From Xanthobacteraceae bacterium (lineage in GTDB: Bacteria > Pseudomonadota > Alphaproteobacteria > Rhizobiales > Xanthobacteraceae): a stretch of DNA of 64,000 bases. The first letter of the stretch is position 1, and each line of letters opens with the position of its first letter. The stretch lies in contig JAIESI010000017.1 of NCBI GenBank assembly GCA_019746135.1, positions 1-64,000 of the forward strand, in the 5' to 3' direction. The notes under the pieces are model-generated. The model was not told the DNA's origin and ran no database searches. It was given only the letters and a program-made list of their open reading frames with translations. Of the stretch, positions 1 through 8,001 are shown in pieces. A program made the translations under genes and the position numbers.

Positions 1-81
1 GAGCCGGACCCGCAGGCGCACCGTTCCTGCCTCTGCCAACAGGAGCCACCCGGATGGCGCCCCTCAACAAGCAGGATTAGA

Positions 82-96
82 GAACAAATAAAGAAC
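82..96. promoter_or_regulatory. SOS (LexA) box of the alphaproteobacterial type
   Basis: The sequence reads GAAC-AAATAAA-GAAC, an exact match to the direct-repeat LexA box GAAC-N7-GAAC known from Hyphomicrobiales. It most likely controls a gene reading leftwards out of the window: the minus strand stays open from about position 57 to the edge with TTG/GTG start options. A plus-strand frame ending in TAG at 78-80 could instead be the tail of an upstream gene. The regulated gene itself is not visible. Confidence 0.55.
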
Positions 97-143
97 AAAG
101 CGACGGAGTCAACCCCGCGCCCGCGGCGGCCTGCCCGCTCTTA

Positions 144-161
144 TTTCAATTTGCCTTGAAA
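144..161. promoter_or_regulatory. ArsR operator-like inverted repeat 1
   Basis: TTTCAA and TTGAAA are separated by six bases, lying 40 to 58 bases before the arsR start. The same half-site occurs again just downstream (181-202), as expected for a dimeric ArsR repressor controlling its own operon. The assignment rests on symmetry and position. Confidence 0.5.
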
Positions 162-180
162 CAATATTGACCCCAACTTT

Positions 181-202
181 TATTTCAGCAATCATTGAAA
201 TA
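181..202. promoter_or_regulatory. ArsR operator-like inverted repeat 2, touching the arsR start codon
   Basis: TATTTCA and TGAAATA flank eight bases; the last base of the right arm is the A of the arsR ATG at 202. There is no Shine-Dalgarno sequence in front of this ATG, so repressor binding would cover the translation start and the mRNA may be leaderless or nearly so. Confidence 0.5.
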
Positions 203-558
203 TGGAAAACCCCGACGCCCTCGCCGCGCTGGCCGCACTTTCGCAAGAGCACCGCCTCGCCGTGTTTCGGCTGCTCGTGCAAGCCGGCCGCGACGGACTG
301 CCCGCGGGCCAGGTTGCGGAGACGCTCGACATCGCGCCGAACGCACTGACCTTCCACTTCGACCGGCTGCGCTCGGCGGGTCTGGTGACGGTCCGGCGCG
401 AGGGGCGCTCGATGATCTACACGGCGCAATTCGAGACGATGAACGCGCTGCTCTCCTTCCTCACCGAGAACTGCTGCCAAGGCGCGCCGGAAAAATGCGC
501 GCCCGCCACCTGCAAGCCGGCGAAGGCGAGGCCCATGCGCGCCAAGGTCACAGCCTAG
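202..558 (+). CDS. arsR: ArsR-family metalloid-responsive transcriptional repressor
   Basis: 118-residue winged-helix repressor, the usual size for ArsR. The N-terminal ALAALSQEHRLAVFRLL stretch and the recognition helix around residues 44-60 (APNALTFHFDRLRSAGLV) are typical. A late ENCCQG motif (about residues 91-96) plus two further cysteines (in EKCAPATC) near the C-terminus probably form the As(III) sensor; this C-terminal arrangement differs from the classical CVC site in the DNA-binding helix. The gene heads an operon with arsI, arsC, aqpS and an MFS exporter, and two inverted repeats before it are likely its own operators. The start at 202 matches the normal N-terminus of the family despite the absent ribosome binding site. 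Confidence 0.9.
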   Translation: MENPDALAALAALSQEHRLAVFRLLVQAGRDGLPAGQVAETLDIAPNALTFHFDRLRSAGLVTVRREGRSMIYTAQFETMNALLSFLTENCCQGAPEKCAPATCKPAKARPMRAKVTA

Positions 559-587
559 AACCGTTCCCGTTCCGGGAACGGTTCTAG
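555..587 (+). terminator. Perfect hairpin after arsR
   Basis: A perfect 14-bp stem (CTAGAACCGTTCCC with its complement) closes a five-base loop and is followed by ATTCTTTATTT. It starts inside the arsR stop codon. It could partly terminate transcription after arsR and so set a lower level for the downstream resistance genes. The T-run is imperfect. Confidence 0.5.
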
Positions 588-660
588 ATTCTTTATTTGA
601 ACGCATTTTCTACGGCGAACCGCTGCACACTTCGCCGGAAAATGCTCCAGGGGACCGACC

Positions 661-1128
661 ATGAAACGCATGCATGTTCACGTCGCCGTCGAGAGCATCG
701 AACAATCGATCGGCTTCTATTCGGCGCTGTTCGCGGCAAACCCGGTGGTGGTGAAGAGCGACTATGCGAAATGGATGCTGGACGATCCCCGCGTCAATTT
801 CGCCATCTCGACACGCGGCCGCCAGCCCGGCCTGGACCATCTGGGCATTCAGGCCGAAAGCGGCGATGAGCTGCAGGAGGTCTACGCGCGCTTGCACCAC
901 GCGGGCGGCGATGTCCTCGAACAGGGACAAACAACCTGCTGCTACGCCCAATCCGAGAAATCGTGGATCACTGATCCTGCGGGCATCTCGTGGGAGACGT
1001 TTCACACGACCGGCGAGTCCACCGACTACGGCACGAGCGTGCAGCGCGGCGCCCAGATCGCACACGCAAAGGCCTGCTGCGCACCCGAGCCGAAAACCGA
1101 CAGCGCCTCGAACTGCTGCGTGGCCTGA
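661..1128 (+). CDS. arsI: ArsI-type C-As lyase (glyoxalase/dioxygenase fold)
   Basis: 155-residue vicinal-oxygen-chelate protein. Visible ligands are His5 (MHVHV), His60 (LDHLG) and Glu112 (WETF), the usual Fe(II) triad, and the vicinal pair Cys93-Cys94 (TTCCYAQSEK), which in ArsI binds trivalent methyl- and aryl-arsenicals. Further Cys pairs at 139-140 and 152-153 sit in the tail. ArsI uses O2 and Fe(II) to split the carbon-arsenic bond of MAs(III), releasing As(III). It is often annotated as a cadmium-induced CadI-like protein; the operon context favours ArsI. The start follows CAGGGGACC. Confidence 0.85.
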   Translation: MKRMHVHVAVESIEQSIGFYSALFAANPVVVKSDYAKWMLDDPRVNFAISTRGRQPGLDHLGIQAESGDELQEVYARLHHAGGDVLEQGQTTCCYAQSEKSWITDPAGISWETFHTTGESTDYGTSVQRGAQIAHAKACCAPEPKTDSASNCCVA

Positions 1129-1131
1129 GCC

Positions 1132-1671
1132 ATGTCCGACCACATGTCCGACCGCCGGTTCAACGCCCTGTTCCTCTGCACCGGCAATTCGGCGCGCTCG
1201 ATCATTGCCGAAGCCATCCTCAACAGGCTCGGCGCCGGGCGCTTCCGGGCATACTCCGCGGGCAGCCAGCCCAAAGGACAGGTCAATCCCAACACCATCG
1301 AACTGCTGAAAGGGCTCGGCTACGACACATCGGGCTTCCGCTCGAAGTCCTGGAACGAGTTCGCCAAGCCGGGCGCTCCCGCGCTCGATTTCGTGTTCAC
1401 CGTCTGCGACAACGCCGCGGGCGAAACCTGTCCGTTCTGGCCGGGTCAGCCCATGACGGCGCATTGGGGCGTTCCCGATCCGGCCGAAGCCACGGGCTCG
1501 CCGGCCGAGATCGGCCTCGCCTTCAAGGATGCCTACCGGATGCTGCATCAGCGGATCGCGGTATTCTCATCGCTGCCGATCCGCTCGCTGGACCAGCTCA
1601 GCCTTCAGGCCAGGCTGAAGGAGATCGGCCAGATGGACGGCGCGACCGCGAACGCGGTTGAGCCCTCCTGA
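1132..1671 (+). CDS. arsC: Arsenate reductase, low-molecular-weight phosphatase type
   Basis: 179 residues with the phosphatase P-loop CTGNSARS near the N-terminus (Cys16 as nucleophile, CX5R) and later cysteines in FTVCDNAAGETCP that could serve the redox relay. It reduces As(V) to As(III) in the cytoplasm, probably with thioredoxin or glutaredoxin. It begins three bases after arsI and its TGA overlaps the ATG of the next gene (TGATG at 1669-1673), indicating translational coupling. A second ATG four codons in (1144) is an alternative start. The C-terminal roughly 30 residues beyond the phosphatase domain are not recognised. Confidence 0.9.
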   Translation: MSDHMSDRRFNALFLCTGNSARSIIAEAILNRLGAGRFRAYSAGSQPKGQVNPNTIELLKGLGYDTSGFRSKSWNEFAKPGAPALDFVFTVCDNAAGETCPFWPGQPMTAHWGVPDPAEATGSPAEIGLAFKDAYRMLHQRIAVFSSLPIRSLDQLSLQARLKEIGQMDGATANAVEPS

Positions 1672-2348
1672 TGCCTTCGCTCGCGCGGCGGATCACGGCG
1701 GAGGCGCTGGGCACAGCGCTGCTGCTCGCCACGGTCGTCGGGTCCGGCATCATGGCCCAGCGGCTGGCGGGCGGAAACGTCGCCTTGGCGCTTCTCGGCA
1801 ACACGCTGCCGACCGCGGCGATCCTGGTGGTGCTGATCCTGATTTTTGGGCCACTGTCCGGCGCGCATTTCAATCCGGTGGTCAGCGCGGCGTTCGCCGC
1901 TCGCGGCGATCTCGCCTGGCCTGACGCCGCGCTCTACATCGCCGCACAGGTCGGCGGCGGCATTGCCGGCGTTTGGCTGGCACACCTGATGTTCGATCTC
2001 GTGCCGCTACAAATTTCCCAAACGATCCGTTCCGGCCCAGGCCAGTGGCTGTCCGAAGCCGTGGCAACGTTCGGGCTGCTGCTTACGATCTTTGGATGCC
2101 TTGCCGGTACGCCGAGTTCCGTCCCCTACGCGGTGGGGCTGTATATCGCCGCGGCCTACTGGTTCACGGCCTCGACCTCATTCGCAAATCCTGCCGTGAC
2201 GGTGGCGCGTTCGCTGTCCGACACATTCGCCGGGATTGCGCCGGCTGACGTGTTCGGCTTCATTGTGGCCCAAGGTCTTGGCGCGGTTGTCGCGATGCTG
2301 CTTTTCGGCTGGCTGTGGCGATCGCGCAAATTGCAATCGGACGCCTAG
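1671..2348 (+). CDS. aqpS: Aquaglyceroporin-family channel (AqpS-like)
   Basis: 225-residue MIP-family membrane channel with six hydrophobic segments and the two pore loops: FNPVV (an NPV variant of the first NPA box) and ANPAV (second NPA). In Sinorhizobium, AqpS within an ars operon lets arsenite leave the cell downhill, and a similar role is inferred here since no ArsB or Acr3 pump lies in the operon. Methylarsenite is another plausible substrate given arsI. It is translationally coupled to arsC. Confidence 0.85.
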   Translation: MPSLARRITAEALGTALLLATVVGSGIMAQRLAGGNVALALLGNTLPTAAILVVLILIFGPLSGAHFNPVVSAAFAARGDLAWPDAALYIAAQVGGGIAGVWLAHLMFDLVPLQISQTIRSGPGQWLSEAVATFGLLLTIFGCLAGTPSSVPYAVGLYIAAAYWFTASTSFANPAVTVARSLSDTFAGIAPADVFGFIVAQGLGAVVAMLLFGWLWRSRKLQSDA

Positions 2349-2356
2349 CACTCAAC

Positions 2357-3607
2357 ATGGATCAGCCCAACCCGGTCGCAGGGGTTCGCGTATCCGGCGC
2401 GGGCCTGGTTGCCATCCTTTGCATCGCCCAGGTGCTGACGCAGATTGGCGCTTCGGTTTGGCCTGCTTTGCTGCCGAACATGATGCAACTGTGGGGGCTG
2501 ACGTTCAGCGAATCGGCATGGATCACAGCCATCTTCCTGGCGGCGTACATGGTCGCGGTGCCTGTGCTCGTGCCGCTGACCGACCGTTTCGACCCTCGCG
2601 CCGTCTACTTGCTCGGCGTCGGCCTGACATGCATCGGCCACCTGCTGTTCGGATTGTTTGCGGACGGATTCTGGACGGCGTTTTTCGCTCGCGCGCTGAC
2701 CGGCATCGGCTGGGCCGGCACATACATGACCGGGCTCAAGCTGCTTGCCGACAAGGTTGAAGGGCGGCTGATGTCGCGCGCGACCGCGGGCCACGCTGCC
2801 AGCATCAGCATATCCGGCGCATTGTCATTTTCGTTTGCCGACGTGCTTGCCAGCAACCTTGGCTGGACCGCGCCGTTTCTGGTGGCCTCGGCCAGTGCCG
2901 CCACCGCCTGGCTGCTGGTCCTGTGCACCGTTCCGGGCGGCGCGCCACCGCATCACGAAAGCAAGAACGGCAGCTTGTTCGACTTCCGCCCCGTGCTGCG
3001 CAACCGGTCAGCGATGGCCTATGCGCTGACGTATTGCGTTCATACGCTCGAGTACCATGCCATTCGCGGTTGGGGCGTGGCATTTCTCGGGTTCGTTGCG
3101 GGCAGCGCCGGTGTGGCCGGTTCAATCGTTTCTCCGGCCACCGTGCTCACGGTCCTCGGCATTCTGGCCACCGTCGCCACCGTCATGGGAAACGAATTGT
3201 CGATCCGGCTTGGACGGCGGCGTTTGATTGCCGGCGCGCTGATCGCTTGTATCGCCTGTGCCGGCCTGCTCGGCCTGGCCGCCCCGCAATCGTATTGGCT
3301 CGCGATCGCGCTGATCCTCGTTTACGGCTTCATGATCTCGCTGGATTCATCGTCGCTGACGGCAGGCACAGCGGGCAGCGCAGAACCCTCGCGGCGCGGC
3401 GCGACCCTGGCGGTCCATTCCAGCCTCGGGTATTTCGGCGGCTTCATGGGACCGCTCATCATCGGCTGGACGCTCGATCTCTCCGGCGGCATGTCACAGG
3501 GCAGCTGGGCGCTGGCCTTCGCAATCGTCGGGCTTTGCGTGCTTGGCTCGCTGATCGTCTTTTCGATCATGAAGCCGCGTGAGTTGGCCGGCGACCGCTT
3601 CCAATGA
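2357..3607 (+). CDS. MFS transporter of the arsenic operon
   Basis: About 416 residues with twelve hydrophobic segments and an MFS motif-A-like loop between TM2 and TM3 (PLTDRFDPRA). I prefer the ATG at 2357, eight bases after the aqpS stop, over an in-frame GTG at 2315 that would overlap aqpS. Its place at the end of the ars operon suggests efflux of arsenicals, comparable in role to MFS exporters such as ArsK or ArsJ, but no substrate signature can be read and there is no GAPDH partner as ArsJ has. The family is certain, the substrate inferred. Confidence 0.75.
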   Translation: MDQPNPVAGVRVSGAGLVAILCIAQVLTQIGASVWPALLPNMMQLWGLTFSESAWITAIFLAAYMVAVPVLVPLTDRFDPRAVYLLGVGLTCIGHLLFGLFADGFWTAFFARALTGIGWAGTYMTGLKLLADKVEGRLMSRATAGHAASISISGALSFSFADVLASNLGWTAPFLVASASAATAWLLVLCTVPGGAPPHHESKNGSLFDFRPVLRNRSAMAYALTYCVHTLEYHAIRGWGVAFLGFVAGSAGVAGSIVSPATVLTVLGILATVATVMGNELSIRLGRRRLIAGALIACIACAGLLGLAAPQSYWLAIALILVYGFMISLDSSSLTAGTAGSAEPSRRGATLAVHSSLGYFGGFMGPLIIGWTLDLSGGMSQGSWALAFAIVGLCVLGSLIVFSIMKPRELAGDRFQ

Positions 3608-3637
3608 CGCTGCACGGCGACGCTCGCATGCCGACCG

Positions 3638-3835
3638 CTACTCAATCACCTCGTCGGCCTGCGCGAGCAGTGTCGGCGGAACGACGAGACCGAGCTGCTT
3701 CGCGGTCCTCGCGTTGATCACCAGTTCGAGCTTGGTCGGCACCTCGACCGGCAGGTCGGCCGGCCTGGTGCCGCGCAGAGGCCAAGGATCTCCGCGGTCA
3801 GCGCGCTGATGACGAACTCGAACCGACCCCGGGCT
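3638..3835 (-). pseudogene. Fragment of an ABC-type substrate-binding protein (C-terminus only)
   Basis: The last about 48 codons read [18 protein letters not shown] and then an [11 protein letters not shown]-type stretch ending in ADEVIE before TAG, the characteristic C-terminus of the uncharacterised ABC transporter substrate-binding family (PF04392-like). Upstream of this the frame no longer resembles the family and no N-terminal receptor domain or signal peptide is present, so this is a remnant. The rest of the 3608-4093 gap holds no recognisable gene on either strand. Confidence 0.6.
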
Positions 3836-4093
3836 CAGGATGCGGCATCGTACCTCCTCGCGGCAACGTTCGGGAGAGGCCGACGAGTCGCACCCAATGC
3901 GGTAGCCCGGCGCTTTCGGGGATGGAAAGCTTGGGCCATGCCGGCGACTGCGCAAACGGCCGCCGGAGCGCCCCCCTCCTTCCGCTCCGTTCACTGCATG
4001 CATCGACACGCTGGTGATCCGGCGTTGGTTCGGCGTCCCGCAGAATCTGACTTCAGGCAAGCCGTCCAGACATGCGGCGTCACCGCCGAGTCA

Positions 4094-5035
4094 TCAAAGC
4101 AACTGTTGCCAGGTTGGCGCGGCACGCAGGCGGGCGATGTCCTGGGCAGGCGGGGCTCCAAAGGTTCGCTTGTACTCCCTGCTGAATTGAGAGGGACTTT
4201 CGTAGCCGACCGAATGGCTCGCCGTAGCCGCGTCGAGCGACTGTGACAGGATGAGGCGCCTCGCTTCCTGCAGCCGCAACTGCTTCTGGTATTGCAGGGG
4301 GCTCATCGACGTCACGGCCTTGAAGTGCTCGTGCAGTGTCGATGAGCTCATGCGCGCCTCCGCCGACACGGCATCGATGCTGAAGGGCTTGCGGTAATTC
4401 CGCTTGATCCAGCCGATGGCGCGGTTGATCTGCTGCAGCTTGCTTTCGGCGAACGCAATCTGCCGCAGTTTCGATGCCTGGTCGCCGAGCAGCAGCCGAT
4501 ACAGGATTTCCCGTTCCGCAAGCGGCGCGAGGATCGGGATGTCGCGCGGGGAGGCCAGCAGCCGCACCAGCCGGATGGCGGCGTCCAGCAGTTCGGGCGT
4601 GACGCTGCTGAGCGACAGAGCCGGTCCCGGGGCATCGCCCGCTCCTCCCGGCGCCTTGATGGTCAAAGCTTTGGCTTCGAGCATCAGGGCGCCGATGACC
4701 GCCGGGTCGAGGTCAAGGCGCATGCACAGGTAAGGCGCCGCAGGGCTGGCTTCGAGAATCTGGCCGACAATCGGAACGTCGACCGACGCGATCAGGTACT
4801 TGGCGCGGTCGTAGACGTAGACCGATGGCCCCGCCAGGACGCGCTTGCGGCCCTGGGCAACGAAGCATACGGCCGGCTCCTGGACCGCATGAAGCTCGTC
4901 AGTCGGATGCGACGAACGGAGCAGAAAGACACGCGGGATCGGCGTGGCATGAACGCCATCAGCCCCGGCGAATTGTTCAATCAAGCGTCCGAGTTCGCCG
5001 GCCGCCGTCGCATTCAGGTCGTCAGAAATTTGCAA
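4094..5035 (-). CDS. AraC-family transcriptional regulator
   Basis: 313 residues: an N-terminal AraC_N-type (YqhC-like) ligand domain containing SVDVPIVGQI and a C-terminal double helix-turn-helix (about residues 210-300) with SVGYESPSQFSREYKRTFG. The probable start is TTG at 5035 preceded by GGAAAGG; no in-frame ATG is nearby. It is divergent from the two dehydrogenase genes at 5238 and 6034 and is their likely activator. In YqhC-type systems the signal is often a reactive aldehyde, which fits reductase targets, but the ligand is not known here. Confidence 0.85.
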   Translation of the reverse strand: MQISDDLNATAAGELGRLIEQFAGADGVHATPIPRVFLLRSSHPTDELHAVQEPAVCFVAQGRKRVLAGPSVYVYDRAKYLIASVDVPIVGQILEASPAAPYLCMRLDLDPAVIGALMLEAKALTIKAPGGAGDAPGPALSLSSVTPELLDAAIRLVRLLASPRDIPILAPLAEREILYRLLLGDQASKLRQIAFAESKLQQINRAIGWIKRNYRKPFSIDAVSAEARMSSSTLHEHFKAVTSMSPLQYQKQLRLQEARRLILSQSLDAATASHSVGYESPSQFSREYKRTFGAPPAQDIARLRAAPTWQQLL

Positions 5036-5237
5036 GGATTTCTACCTTTCCGGCCGCCAGCCACAGACGGGAACATAGACGAACACTGCCCGTGAGCCGA
5101 GACCGCCCCACCCGCTTTCGGAGGATCAGGCAAGAACCGGCGAGTTCCGGTCTACCGGCCCAACGGTCTGCGCGCTCATCTTCCTCTCACATACGGCGGG
5201 CCATCACGGCCTGCCAAGCAAGCAAGAGGAACATTCC

Positions 5238-5972
5238 ATGCCGAGCATCGAGAGCAAAGTTGTCGTCATCACCGGCGCCTCCAGCGGCATCGGCGAGGCC
5301 ACGGCCCGCCTGCTCGCCGAGCGCGGCGCCCGTGTGGTGCTGGGCGCGCGTCGCACCGACCGCCTCGAGACGCTGGTTGCCGACATCACGAAAAAGGGCG
5401 GCTCCGCGCGCTTCCGCGCGGTCGACGTCACCAGGCGCGCGGACGCGCAGGCCCTGGTCGATTTCGCCAAGGCCGAGTTCGGCCGGGTCGACGTGCTGAT
5501 CAACAACGCCGGCGTGATGCCGCTGTCTCCGCTGGACGCTCTCAAGGTCGAGGAGTGGGACCAGATGATCGACGTCAACATCCGCGGCGTGCTCTACGGC
5601 ATCGCTGCCGTGCTGCCGGACATGAAGGCGCGGGGCGACGGCCAGATCATCAACATTGCCTCCATCGGCGCCTACAGGGTGGTGCCGACCGCCGCGGTCT
5701 ATTGCGCCACGAAATACGCGGTGTGGGCGATCTCGGACGGCTTGCGTCAGGAGCACATGGATTTGCGCGTGACGGTCATTTCGCCCGGCGTGGTCGAGTC
5801 GGAGCTTGCCCACACGATTTCCGATGCCGCTACGGCCAAGGCGATGGAGACCTGGCGTGAGGTTGCCATTTCGCCGGACGCCATCGCGCGCGCCATCGCG
5901 TTCGCGATCGAACAACCGGCCGACGTGGACGTCAGCGAGATCGTCGTCCGTCCGACCGCAAGCCCGAACTGA
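5238..5972 (+). CDS. Short-chain dehydrogenase/reductase (YdfG/clavaldehyde-DH type)
   Basis: 244-residue classical SDR. The cofactor motif GASSGIG lies near residue 13, NNAG near residue 90, the catalytic serine in NIASIGAY and the YxxxK motif as YCATK. The basic residues GARRTDR after beta-strand 2 suggest NADPH use. The start follows AAGAGGAAC. It is first in a rightward run with another SDR and a CMD-like protein, divergent from the AraC regulator. The substrate cannot be told from sequence. Confidence 0.85.
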   Translation: MPSIESKVVVITGASSGIGEATARLLAERGARVVLGARRTDRLETLVADITKKGGSARFRAVDVTRRADAQALVDFAKAEFGRVDVLINNAGVMPLSPLDALKVEEWDQMIDVNIRGVLYGIAAVLPDMKARGDGQIINIASIGAYRVVPTAAVYCATKYAVWAISDGLRQEHMDLRVTVISPGVVESELAHTISDAATAKAMETWREVAISPDAIARAIAFAIEQPADVDVSEIVVRPTASPN

Positions 5973-6033
5973 CGCGGTCGAAAGTCAGCGGCAGGCCAAC
6001 GAAATTCAAAACTGATCCCGACAGTAGACATTT

Positions 6034-6795
6034 ATGCCAAACGTTGCATCCTCATTGAACGAAGTTGAAGGCAAGGTCGCTCTGGTGACCGGAGCGGCAA
6101 GCGGAATCGGCCGTGCGGTCGCAGAACTGCTGCACGCCCGTGGCGCCAAGGTTGTTGCCGAGGACATCGACCCCGCGGTCAAGGAGTTGGAGCGGGATGG
6201 ACTGATCGCTCTGACGGCTGACGTCACGGCTGACGGTTCGGCCGAGAAGGCGGTAGCGCTCGCCGTCGATCGGTTCGGCACCCTCGACATTCTCGTGAAC
6301 AACGCCGGCCGCATCATCTACAAAGAGCTCGTCGAGATGACCCGCGACGACTGGAACTGGCAGATGGAGACGAACGTCACCGGCGCCTTTCTCCACTCGC
6401 GCGAGGCGGCCAAGGCGATGATCGCAAAGAAATCGGGCGCGATCGTCAACATCGCGTCATACGCCTCCTACTTCGCGTTCCCGGGGATCTCGGCCTACAC
6501 CGCTTCGAAGGGCGCGCTGGCTCAGTTGACCCGCACGCAGGCGCTCGAGGCGATCAAACACGGCGTGCGCGTCAACGCGATCGGCGTCGGCGACGTCGTG
6601 ACCAACCTTCTCAACCACTTCAGGAAAGACGGCCGCGAATTCCTTGCCGAACATGGCACGAAGGCGCCGATCGGCCGCGCGGCCGATCCGGCGGAGATCG
6701 CCGAAATCGTCGCCTTCCTCGCTTCCGACCGCGCCAGCTTCATCGTCGGATCGGTGGTGATGGCGGATGGCGGCATGAGCGTCGCGATCGGTTGA
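6034..6795 (+). CDS. Short-chain dehydrogenase/reductase (FabG-like)
   Basis: 253-residue classical SDR with GAASGIG at the N-terminus, NNAG, a catalytic serine in NIASYASY and the active site YTASKGALAQL. ADGGM close to the C-terminus is typical of FabG-like oxidoreductases. An acidic residue after beta-strand 2 (VVAEDID) points to NAD(H) rather than NADP(H), in contrast to the preceding SDR. It lies 61 bases downstream of that gene, probably in one transcript. Substrate unknown. Confidence 0.85.
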   Translation: MPNVASSLNEVEGKVALVTGAASGIGRAVAELLHARGAKVVAEDIDPAVKELERDGLIALTADVTADGSAEKAVALAVDRFGTLDILVNNAGRIIYKELVEMTRDDWNWQMETNVTGAFLHSREAAKAMIAKKSGAIVNIASYASYFAFPGISAYTASKGALAQLTRTQALEAIKHGVRVNAIGVGDVVTNLLNHFRKDGREFLAEHGTKAPIGRAADPAEIAEIVAFLASDRASFIVGSVVMADGGMSVAIG

Positions 6796-6885
6796 TCCGG
6801 ATCGGCGGTCCCGCGCATTGCGGGGCCGCCGTCCAAGACGCGGCCGAAAGCCGGCACAAACCGAATAGCAAACGAGGAGAAGCCA

Positions 6886-7383
6886 ATGATATCGCGCAAG
6901 ACACGGCGCAAGACATCGCGAAAACCCATCGCGGCGGCGGCTGCAGTCTGCACTCTGATGCTGATCGGCGGCGGCGTCTTTGCACAGGACGCCGCCGCCG
7001 ATCGCCTCCAGCGAGGAGAGGAGGTATTGCGGACGCTGAATGCAGGGAAGCCGCAGGCCACTCTCGAAGGCCTGCGCCAGGAATTTCCATTCCTTGCCGA
7101 TGCGATCACCGGTTACGCGCTGGGTGAGGTGTGGCGCCGGCCGGTCCTCGACCACCGCACGCGACAGATTGCAGCGGTCGCAGCCTTCGCCGCGCTGGGG
7201 CACCGGCCCTTCATGAAAATCCACGCGGGCTACGCGCTCAACCTCGGTGTCACTGCCGAGGAATTGAAGGAGGTTGTCTACCTCACCACGGTCCATGCCG
7301 GGTTTCCCCGGGCGATCGAGGCGGCACAGACCCTCGCGGAGCTCTTCAAGGAGCGCGAGCAGCAGACCGGAGGCGCGAAATGA
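6886..7383 (+). CDS. Secreted carboxymuconolactone-decarboxylase-family protein
   Basis: 165 residues with a basic N-region, a hydrophobic signal segment and an AQDA-type cleavage site near residue 34, then one CMD-like alpha-helical domain (LDHRTRQIAAVAAFAALG, HAGYALNLGVTAEELKEVVY, HAGFP). The CxxC pair of AhpD-type peroxidases is missing, so a thiol peroxidase role is unlikely. CMD proteins exported to the periplasm are often found beside SDR genes of the YqhC type, as here. A strong GAGGAG precedes the ATG. Confidence 0.75.
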   Translation: MISRKTRRKTSRKPIAAAAAVCTLMLIGGGVFAQDAAADRLQRGEEVLRTLNAGKPQATLEGLRQEFPFLADAITGYALGEVWRRPVLDHRTRQIAAVAAFAALGHRPFMKIHAGYALNLGVTAEELKEVVYLTTVHAGFPRAIEAAQTLAELFKEREQQTGGAK

Positions 7384-7401
7384 CGAGACCGGCCCTTTCT
7401 G

Positions 7402-8001
7402 TCAACCGACCTTGACGAGGTTCTGATTCGGCAATGGGCCTCCCGGAAATTGCGCGAGCTTGCCGCCGACGGTGAGCGATCCGAGATCAATGCCGACGAA
7501 ACCGATGCGGTCGATGAGCGCCGCCACCTCGGCCTTCGCGGCGCTGTCGTTGCCGGAATAGAACAGCACGCGCCGGCCGCCGTCCGACCTCGGGTCCCCG
7601 GCGAGCACTGCGGCGCGGAGGTGATTGAACGCCTTGACGACGCGGGCTCCGGGCACGAGATCGGCGACGACCTCGCTCGATACCCGGCCGTTCAGATCGA
7701 CCGGCTTGAACAGCGGCGCCTCGATCGGATTGTTGGCGTCGATGACGATGCGGCCGGACCAGTCCGGCAGCCCCGCCAGCGCCGCGGGGAGCTTCGTCCA
7801 GTTGACGGCGATGAAGACGATGTCGGCGCGGGCGGCTTCCTCGCGCGTTCCAGCCTTGATCGACGGGCCAAGGTCCTGGACGAGTTCATTCAGCGACTCC
7901 GGGCCGCGGCTGTTGGAGATGGTTGCCTCGATGCCGGCGCGAGCCAGCGTCCGTGCAAAGGCTGCGCCGATGGCGCCTGAACCGATGATGCCAATGGTCA
8001 T
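7402..8001 (-). CDS. NADP-dependent oxidoreductase (F420-dependent NADP reductase-like)
   Basis: 199-residue Rossmann protein beginning with MTIGIIGSGAIGAAFARTLA, the dinucleotide-binding motif of the NADP-oxidoreductase/F420 family. ISNSRG after beta-strand 2 fits NADP phosphate binding. VVKAFNHLRA and the FYSGNDSAAK stretch are typical of the family. In bacteria without F420 these enzymes probably reduce other substrates; none can be named. Its ATG overlaps the stop of the preceding SnoaL-like gene by four bases. It converges on the CMD gene with an 18-base gap. Confidence 0.75.
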   Translation of the reverse strand: MTIGIIGSGAIGAAFARTLARAGIEATISNSRGPESLNELVQDLGPSIKAGTREEAARADIVFIAVNWTKLPAALAGLPDWSGRIVIDANNPIEAPLFKPVDLNGRVSSEVVADLVPGARVVKAFNHLRAAVLAGDPRSDGGRRVLFYSGNDSAAKAEVAALIDRIGFVGIDLGSLTVGGKLAQFPGGPLPNQNLVKVG

